Of a DNA stretch of 5,693 nucleotides, positions 1 to 4,180 are shown piece by piece. Origin of the DNA: an uncultured Bacteroidales bacterium (GTDB taxonomy: Bacteria; Bacteroidota; Bacteroidia; Bacteroidales; Paludibacteraceae); assembly GCA_946615455.1 (NCBI GenBank), contig CAMOHN010000072.1, forward strand, positions 1-5,693, given 5' to 3'. The position numbers were made by a program, and so were the translations under genes. Position 1 is the first letter of the stretch. Each line of letters opens with the position of its first letter. The notes under the pieces are model-generated. The model saw only the letters and a program-made list of their open reading frames with translations, had not been told where the DNA came from and searched no databases.

Positions 1-1
1 G

Positions 2-1162
2 GGGGCGTATGGTGAGAGTTTCTTGTTTAACAACCTCGATCTGTATCTCAAATGGTTGCAGGATATTGAGGACACACAGGACTCCGTGGGTCAGGTGGCT
101 CATATTGCCCCGCAGTATTGGTTAGGGCTTCGTTCGGCCAATGTCACATGGTGCGGTACCTACATCAGCATAGCCTATATGCTCATGCAGCGCTATGGTG
201 ACGAGCAGGGCTTCCGTCTGCACTATGATTCAATGCGTAGGTGGGTGCAGTTCATTGTCAACCATGCCATGGAGGACAATCTGGTTGTCAAGGACACCTA
301 TGGCGACTGGTGCATGCCGCCCGAGAGTCAGGAACTCATTCATAGCAAAGACCCGTCGCGCATCACGGAGAAAGCCGTGCTCTCGACCACCGTCTTCTAC
401 CAACTGCTGGGCTATATGCAAGAGTTTGCCCGCCGTATGGGCAAGACCGATGATGAACAGGAGTATGCTGCGCTTGCCGCCACTATCAAAGAGGCGTATA
501 ACCGTCGCTATTTCAATGCCGAAACGGCTCAGTACAGCAACAACACCGTGACAGCCAATATCCTCTCGTTGGCGTTGGGCTTGGTGCCCGAAGGGCAGGA
601 AGAGCGCGTGATGGCTAACATTGTGGATGTGACCGAAAACCGCTTTGACAGCCATGTCAGCGTAGGCGTGTTAGGCATTCAGCATCTGATGCGCACCTTG
701 ACTCGTATGGGACACCCCGACCTGGCATACACCATCGCCACCCAAACATCCTATCCTTCGTGGGGCTATATGCTGACGCACGGTGCAACCACTATCTGGG
801 AGTTGTGGAACGGTGATACTGCCAATCCTGCCATGAATTCGGGTAATCATGTCATGCTTCTGGGCGATGTACTGTTGTGGATGTACGAGGACCTGGCGGG
901 TATTCGTCCGGCTTGCACAGCGCGTGCTGATGCTCCCGATGCCTATAAGGAGTTGTACATGCGTCCGTGCTTTGTGCCCCAACTGAACTATGTGCGTGCA
1001 CATTATGTGTCTGTCAATGGCAGAATAGAGTCGGCTTGGCAGCGGCAGGCTGACGGACATATCGAATGGAAAGTGACCCTGCCCGAAGGAGTAAGTGCCA
1101 TAGTTGTACTGCCTGACGGAGCGGAAAAACACTATAATGCTTCGTTCCAAATCAATATCTGA
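2..1162 (+). CDS. Alpha-L-rhamnosidase-like glycoside hydrolase, family GH78 (5' end outside the window)
   Basis: This is the C-terminal part of an inverting glycoside hydrolase that would release terminal alpha-L-rhamnose from plant or bacterial glycans, probably in the periplasm. The frame is open from base 2, so the gene starts upstream; a TTG at 23 is internal, not a start. About 386 residues are visible. They cover much of the (alpha/alpha)6-barrel catalytic domain and a C-terminal beta-sandwich. Recognisable GH78 signatures are YGDW (codons from 299), GATTIWELWNGD (from 782) and MNSGNH followed by an LAGIRP-type segment. The Glu of TIWE (800-802) aligns with the residue proposed as general base in GH78. 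The general-acid motif (DxxER type) should lie upstream and is not visible. The tail ends in a short beta-rich segment typical of the family. The stop is 2 nt before the first kinase gene, so the two are probably co-transcribed. The family call is strong; the exact substrate is not determinable from sequence. Signal peptide and upstream domains cannot be judged. Confidence 0.88.
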   Translation, partial: GAYGESFLFNNLDLYLKWLQDIEDTQDSVGQVAHIAPQYWLGLRSANVTWCGTYISIAYMLMQRYGDEQGFRLHYDSMRRWVQFIVNHAMEDNLVVKDTYGDWCMPPESQELIHSKDPSRITEKAVLSTTVFYQLLGYMQEFARRMGKTDDEQEYAALAATIKEAYNRRYFNAETAQYSNNTVTANILSLALGLVPEGQEERVMANIVDVTENRFDSHVSVGVLGIQHLMRTLTRMGHPDLAYTIATQTSYPSWGYMLTHGATTIWELWNGDTANPAMNSGNHVMLLGDVLLWMYEDLAGIRPACTARADAPDAYKELYMRPCFVPQLNYVRAHYVSVNGRIESAWQRQADGHIEWKVTLPEGVSAIVVLPDGAEKHYNASFQINI

Positions 1163-1164
1163 CC

Positions 1165-1806
1165 ATGTATATCACCATATCGGGTAACATAGGAGCAGGC
1201 AAGACGACGCTGACACGCATGTTGGCGCGCTATTATGGTTGGGAACCCCGCTATGAGAGCGTCAATTACAACCCTTATTTAGAGGACTACTACCGCGACA
1301 TACCCCGTTGGTCGTTCTGTTTGGAAACTTATTTTTTGAAGGAGCGGTTCAAGGACATGCTCGCCATTGAACAAACCACGCACACCATTGTGCAAGACCG
1401 AAGCCTGTATGAAGGAGTCTATGTGTTTGTGGCCAACAACTACCGTCGCGGCGACCTCAGCGAACGGGACTATGCCACCTATATGGAGCTGTTCGGACAT
1501 ATCAAGAGTTTGCTCCGTCTGCCTGATCTGATGATTTATTTGCGCAAATCCGTGCCCTCGCTCATTGCCCAGATACAGAAACGCGGGCGTGATTACGAGC
1601 AGAGTATGCAGATTGACTACCTGCGTGACCTGAACGACCGCTACGAGGACTTTATCTTCCGACAGTATGAGGGCAAGGTGCTGGTCATCGAGGCTGACGG
1701 GCTGGACTTTGAGAACAATCCGCAGGACTTCCGTAAAGTGCTGAACAAGATTGATGCCGAACTCTATGGCCTGTTCTCCGCTCAGAATTGGAACGGAAAA
1801 CTATAA
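1165..1806 (+). CDS. Deoxynucleoside kinase, first of a tandem pair (probable deoxyguanosine kinase-like)
   Basis: A 213-residue cytoplasmic salvage enzyme of the dCK/dGK/dNK family. It transfers the gamma-phosphate of ATP to the 5'-OH of a deoxynucleoside. Visible landmarks are the P-loop GNIGAGKT (residues 7-14), Glu31 in ESV (aligning with the catalytic base, dCK Glu53), the DRS motif at 78-80 replacing the usual ERS, and the lid QKRGR with Arg140 and Arg142. Two base-reading positions are unusual. By alignment with human dCK, Glu54 (WSFCLETYF) replaces Gln97, and Gly84 (YEGVY) replaces Asp133. From memory, Bacillus subtilis Dgk also has Glu at the first position (WSFQLEMFF), which suggests guanine preference here; this is inference. 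The length is normal. ATG 1165 lies 2 nt after the upstream stop and no Shine-Dalgarno is visible, so translation may be coupled. The gene is paralogous to the next one, with somewhat more than half of residues identical by eye. Family assignment is firm; substrate is not. Confidence 0.92.
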   Translation: MYITISGNIGAGKTTLTRMLARYYGWEPRYESVNYNPYLEDYYRDIPRWSFCLETYFLKERFKDMLAIEQTTHTIVQDRSLYEGVYVFVANNYRRGDLSERDYATYMELFGHIKSLLRLPDLMIYLRKSVPSLIAQIQKRGRDYEQSMQIDYLRDLNDRYEDFIFRQYEGKVLVIEADGLDFENNPQDFRKVLNKIDAELYGLFSAQNWNGKL

Positions 1807-1849
1807 ACTATAAAACTTCTTTCAACTCTAAACTCTCAACTTTCAACTA
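1798..1849 (+). repeat. Degenerate AACT heptamer array across the kinase 1 stop and the intergenic gap
   Basis: Four contiguous heptamers follow one another exactly at 1822-1849: TCAACTC, TAAACTC, TCAACTT, TCAACTA. Upstream, AAACTAT occurs twice in tandem (1798-1804 and 1805-1811), followed by AAAACTT (1812-1818). The seven ACT cores start at 1800, 1807, 1815, 1825, 1832, 1839 and 1846, mostly 7 nt apart. The array includes the TAA stop of the first kinase gene (1804-1806) and ends 2 nt before the ATG of the second. It is A/T/C-rich on this strand with almost no G, so an RNA copy would be largely unstructured. Similar AACT-type low-complexity stretches are, as I recall, common before genes in Bacteroidales; no function is known to me. 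An unstructured leader aiding SD-independent initiation is a possible role, by inference. Confidence 0.75.
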
Positions 1850-1851
1850 CC

Positions 1852-2508
1852 ATGCATATAGCCATTGCCGGAAACATCGGGTGCGGCAAGACCACCCTTA
1901 CCAATATGCTTGCCAAGCACTATGGTTGGACACCTCGTTTTGAGTCGGTGGACTTTAACCCCTATTTGGAAGACTTCTATGCCGACATGTCCCGTTGGTC
2001 GTTCAACTTGCAGATTTATTTTCTGAACAAGCGTTTTCAGGATGTGGTGGAGATAGGCAAGTCGTCCGACTATATCATTCAGGACCGCACCATCTATGAG
2101 GATGCCCGCATCTTTGCTCCCAACCTGCACGAGCAAGGGTATATGTCCGACCGCGACTTTGATAACTATCAGGACTTGTTCAACTTGATGATGTCGCTGG
2201 TCAAGATGCCTGACTTGATGATTTATATCCGTTCGGGAATTCCCAATCTGGTGGCGCAGATACAGAAGCGCGGGCGCGAATACGAGTCGGGTATGCGCAT
2301 CGACTATCTGCAAGGACTCAACAACAAGTACGAGGCTTGGATAGCCGACTACAAGGGCAAACTGCTCATTGTTGATGGCGACAAAATCAAGTTTGGTGAC
2401 AATCCTGAAGACTTCCGTTGGATAACCGACCGCATCGATGCCGAGTTGTACGGCCTTTTCCCCTTTGAAGAAAACGAGCAAACCGGCCGCGAAATCAATC
2501 GTATATAA
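1852..2508 (+). CDS. Deoxynucleoside kinase, second of a tandem pair (probable deoxyadenosine/deoxycytidine kinase-like)
   Basis: A 218-residue deoxynucleoside kinase, paralogous to the preceding gene and collinear with it without indels for about the first 160 residues. It has the P-loop GNIGCGKT (7-14), Glu31 (ESV, presumed catalytic base), DRT at 78-80 (the Arg is the key residue), and the lid QKRGR with Arg140 and Arg142. Unlike its neighbour it keeps the canonical base-contact residues: Gln54 (WSFNLQIYF, dCK Gln97) and Asp84 (YEDAR, dCK Asp133), with Arg61 at the dCK Arg104 position. As I recall, B. subtilis Dck (dAdo/dCyd kinase) shows the same Gln and Asp pattern, so a dAK/dCK role is the best guess. 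In Lactobacillus acidophilus tandem dAK and dGK genes encode heterodimer subunits; the arrangement here could work the same way (inference). ATG 1852 is preceded by the AACT repeat array and no Shine-Dalgarno. The C-terminal tail after the shared AELYGLF block is about 15 residues and rich in acidic residues. Confidence 0.93.
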   Translation: MHIAIAGNIGCGKTTLTNMLAKHYGWTPRFESVDFNPYLEDFYADMSRWSFNLQIYFLNKRFQDVVEIGKSSDYIIQDRTIYEDARIFAPNLHEQGYMSDRDFDNYQDLFNLMMSLVKMPDLMIYIRSGIPNLVAQIQKRGREYESGMRIDYLQGLNNKYEAWIADYKGKLLIVDGDKIKFGDNPEDFRWITDRIDAELYGLFPFEENEQTGREINRI

Positions 2509-2522
2509 CACTGTCTAACTGT

Positions 2523-3428
2523 ATGATAGATGCCTTTGTCGAATATATAGCCGTTGAAAAAAAGTACTCGCCGCGCACGGTGAGTGCCTATGCTGACGCG
2601 CTGAACGAGTTTGCCGTCTTTGTCGGTGAAGACTTGTCGCGCGAGTCGGTCACGCGGCTGACAGAAGACCAAGTGCGTGACTGGGTGCTCTATCTGGTTG
2701 AAGTTAAACACAATGCGCCTCGTTCGGTCAAGCAGAAACTGGCAGCCTTGCACACTTTTTTCAAGTTCCTGCTCCGCCAAGGAGTGGTAGGTAAAGACAT
2801 CACGCGCCGTGTACAGCCTCCCAAGGTGGACAAGCCTCTGCCCGTTTTTTTCAAGCGCGATGAGATGGTGGCGGCCACAGCCTATGACGATCAAGCCGAC
2901 GATGCGGTCAGCCTGCGCGACTGCCTGATCATTGAGATGCTGTTTCAGACAGGTATGCGTCGCGCCGAGATGGTCGGACTGCAGGACAGCGATGTGGACA
3001 CAGGGCAAAAGCAAGTACGCATCTTCGGCAAACGACGCAAAGAGCGCATCGTCCCCATTGGCGACAAACTGTGCGACCTGATCGAGCGCTATCGCGAAGC
3101 CAGAGGGGAAACCAACGGCACGTTTTTTGTACGATGGAAGAAAGACGGCACATGCGTGCCGCTGACCGTGCAGTCGCTCTACAAAGTGGTCACCGACCGA
3201 ATGGGCGAAGTCTCAACCCTCAAGAAACACTCGCCCCATGTGCTCCGCCATACGTTTGCCACTGCCATGCTCAACAACGGAGCGGATATTCGCACCATAC
3301 AAATGTTGTTGGGACACGCATCGTTGGCAGCCACGCAGGTCTATACCCATACCACACTCGACCAAGTGATGAAAACCTATCAAATGGCTCACCCAAGAGC
3401 CCGTAAACAACATACAAACAATCAATAA
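2523..3428 (+). CDS. xerC: Tyrosine recombinase, XerC/XerD type
   Basis: A 301-residue site-specific recombinase of normal Xer length. The N-terminal core-binding (SAM-like) domain spans roughly residues 1-85 and the catalytic domain roughly 108-290. The full catalytic set is present: Arg146 (TGMRRAE), Lys173 (GKRRKER hairpin), His239 and Arg242 (SPHVLRHTFAT), His265 (LLGHAS) and the nucleophile Tyr274 (QVYTH). It should cleave and rejoin dif-like sites as half of a XerCD pair to resolve chromosome dimers. There are no phage-integrase additions, no att-like repeats and no cargo, so a housekeeping role is more likely than an integrase of a mobile element. The link with the hibernation-factor gene just downstream is, as I recall, the usual context of the XerC-like gene in Bacteroidales. 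The choice between XerC and XerD rests on that context, so the symbol is tentative. ATG 2523 follows the kinase stop by 14 nt without a Shine-Dalgarno; the N-terminus matches family starts well. Confidence 0.93.
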   Translation: MIDAFVEYIAVEKKYSPRTVSAYADALNEFAVFVGEDLSRESVTRLTEDQVRDWVLYLVEVKHNAPRSVKQKLAALHTFFKFLLRQGVVGKDITRRVQPPKVDKPLPVFFKRDEMVAATAYDDQADDAVSLRDCLIIEMLFQTGMRRAEMVGLQDSDVDTGQKQVRIFGKRRKERIVPIGDKLCDLIERYREARGETNGTFFVRWKKDGTCVPLTVQSLYKVVTDRMGEVSTLKKHSPHVLRHTFATAMLNNGADIRTIQMLLGHASLAATQVYTHTTLDQVMKTYQMAHPRARKQHTNNQ

Positions 3429-3447
3429 CAAAGACAAGGAGGTTATT
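3424..3447 (+). other. Small inverted repeat framing the hpf Shine-Dalgarno
   Basis: AATAAC (3424-3429) and GTTATT (3442-3447) are perfect reverse complements separated by 12 nt. In RNA this would form a 6-bp, mostly A-U stem with the loop AAAGACAAGGAG, which displays most of the ribosome binding site of hpf. The 5' arm contains the TAA stop of the recombinase gene and the 3' arm ends at the base before the hpf ATG. A ribosome terminating on the upstream gene would open the stem. The stem is weak and may be chance. Confidence 0.35.
3436..3443 (+). promoter_or_regulatory. Strong Shine-Dalgarno sequence of hpf
   Basis: AAGGAGGT lies 4 nt before ATG 3448 and is fully complementary to the core of the 16S rRNA 3' end (anti-Shine-Dalgarno CCTCC). 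It fixes the hpf start. It is the only such site among the six gene starts in the window; the others have sequences such as TATCTGACC, CAACTACC, CTAACTGT, AATAAACCC and AACGCGCC before the ATG. Bacteroidota ribosomes usually sequester the anti-Shine-Dalgarno, so a perfect site is unexpected. Confidence 0.85.
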
Positions 3448-3735
3448 ATGACACTCAACATCCAATCTGTCAATTTTGACATTGCTGACCGTCTCACCGC
3501 GTACATCAACAAGAAAGCCCGTCGTTACGAAAAACTCCTTCCCGCAGCCGCCGAGATGGAGGTTCGCATGACCGTCATCAAACCCGAGACCAACCTCAAT
3601 AAAGAAACACGCATTCGCGTCATTGGCTTTGGCAGCGAGCTGTTTGCACAAAAGACTTGCGACACCTTCGAGCAGGGTGTGGACGAGTGCTTGGAAGCCA
3701 TTGACCGTCAGATTGAAAAACAGAAAGACAAATAA
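3448..3735 (+). CDS. hpf: Short ribosome hibernation promoting factor (HPF/RaiA/YfiA family)
   Basis: A 95-residue basic protein covering the single beta-alpha-beta-beta-beta-alpha domain of the HPF/YfiA family. These proteins bind the decoding and mRNA channel of the 30S subunit and hold ribosomes inactive in stationary phase or starvation. The N-terminal MTLNIQSVNFDIADRL block, the central KETRIRVIGFG strand and the final helix with DTFEQGVDECLEAIDRQIEK fit the family. The length matches the short form: there is no C-terminal dimerisation domain as in long HPF, so it would need a partner to form 100S dimers or may act more like RaiA on 70S ribosomes. The start is set by the strong Shine-Dalgarno at 3436-3443. 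It follows the recombinase by 19 nt and precedes the thioredoxin gene by 4 nt, so it is likely operonic. Whether its translation responds to ribosome state through the unusual binding site is a hypothesis discussed in the findings. Confidence 0.9.
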   Translation: MTLNIQSVNFDIADRLTAYINKKARRYEKLLPAAAEMEVRMTVIKPETNLNKETRIRVIGFGSELFAQKTCDTFEQGVDECLEAIDRQIEKQKDK

Positions 3736-3739
3736 ACCC

Positions 3740-4174
3740 ATGAGAAAACTACTCCCCATCCTTGTGCTCGCCTGCGCTCTGGCTATGACCGCACGAGCCG
3801 AGGTGCGCTCCATCACCTCCGACGATTTTCGCCGCGAAGTGTTTGATTATCGTACTGACACTACATGGCGTTTTCGCGGTAACAAACCCTGTATAGTTGA
3901 TTTCTACACCACATGGTGCGGTCCCTGCCGACGCTTGGCACCTATAATGGACTCGCTCAGTCAGGTCTATAAGGGCAAGGTTGTGTTCTATAAAGTGGAC
4001 ACCGACCAACAGCGCGATGTGGCACGCTATTTCGGCATCAATTCCATTCCGCAGGTGTTGTATGTCCCCGCCAAAGGCAAACCCGCTTTGACCAAAGGTG
4101 CTTATCCGGCGGAGAATATCGTGCAGATTATTGACGAATTTCTGCTGGGCAAGAAACCCAAAAAGACCAAGTAA
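3740..4174 (+). CDS. Exported thioredoxin-family protein (WCGPC active site)
   Basis: A 144-residue thioredoxin-fold protein with an N-terminal signal peptide: MRK, a hydrophobic stretch to about residue 17, and a probable signal peptidase I site after Ala-Arg-Ala (18-20). The mature protein carries the redox motif WCGPC (Cys60, Cys63), Asp44 at the position of the buried thioredoxin Asp26, and the cis-proline in SIPQ (Pro104). It should act in the periplasm as a thiol-disulfide reductase or oxidoreductase; the electron donor is not in the window. Cys41 (KPCIVDF) is an extra cysteine just before the active-site strand. A lipoprotein reading at Cys12 (VLAC) is possible but weak. The C-terminus is a lysine-rich tail, KKPKKTK. 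ATG 3740 is preferred over in-frame upstream starts inside hpf because it gives the signal peptide and lies 4 nt after the hpf stop, suggesting translational coupling. The fold is certain, the substrate unknown. Confidence 0.9.
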   Translation: MRKLLPILVLACALAMTARAEVRSITSDDFRREVFDYRTDTTWRFRGNKPCIVDFYTTWCGPCRRLAPIMDSLSQVYKGKVVFYKVDTDQQRDVARYFGINSIPQVLYVPAKGKPALTKGAYPAENIVQIIDEFLLGKKPKKTK

Positions 4175-4180
4175 CGCGCC

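Noticed and set aside
23..25. TTG as start of the first gene
   Set aside because: The frame continues upstream to base 2 with family-like sequence (YGESFLFNN), so this is an internal Leu codon of a larger GH78 protein.
1843..2511. Long antisense open frame of about 222 codons covering the whole second kinase gene
   Set aside because: It mirrors the kinase gene exactly, has no recognisable domain, and the + strand product has full family motifs. Antisense openness of this kind follows from codon composition.
2558..2564. A AAA AAG heptamer in the recombinase reading frame, a classical -1 slippery site
   Set aside because: The -1 frame reaches a stop about ten codons later, no strong downstream structure is evident, and the Glu-Lys-Lys it encodes is common at this place in Xer proteins.
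2756..2851. T6 (2756-2761) and T7 (2845-2851) tracts as terminators or phase-variable runs
   Set aside because: They encode Phe-Phe pairs inside an intact recombinase and have no GC-rich stem before them. The frame is uninterrupted, so no variation is visible.
2523..3428. Recombinase as integrase of a mobile element
   Set aside because: It has plain Xer length, and there is no att-like direct repeat, tRNA target or cargo; the neighbours are housekeeping genes.
3623..3739. Longer thioredoxin start within the hpf gene
   Set aside because: It would put an unrelated 39-residue extension before a clear signal peptide; ATG 3740 fits the export signal and the 4-nt spacing.
3773..3775. Lipoprotein cysteine at residue 12 of the thioredoxin-like protein
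   Set aside because: Leu at position -2 fits the lipobox poorly and the hydrophobic segment before it is short; Ala-Arg-Ala at 18-20 is a better cleavage site.
2349..3816. Several other minus-strand open frames of 140-220 codons across the recombinase, hpf and thioredoxin genes
   Set aside because: All lie opposite well-supported genes, lack known motifs and start signals, and cross gene boundaries.
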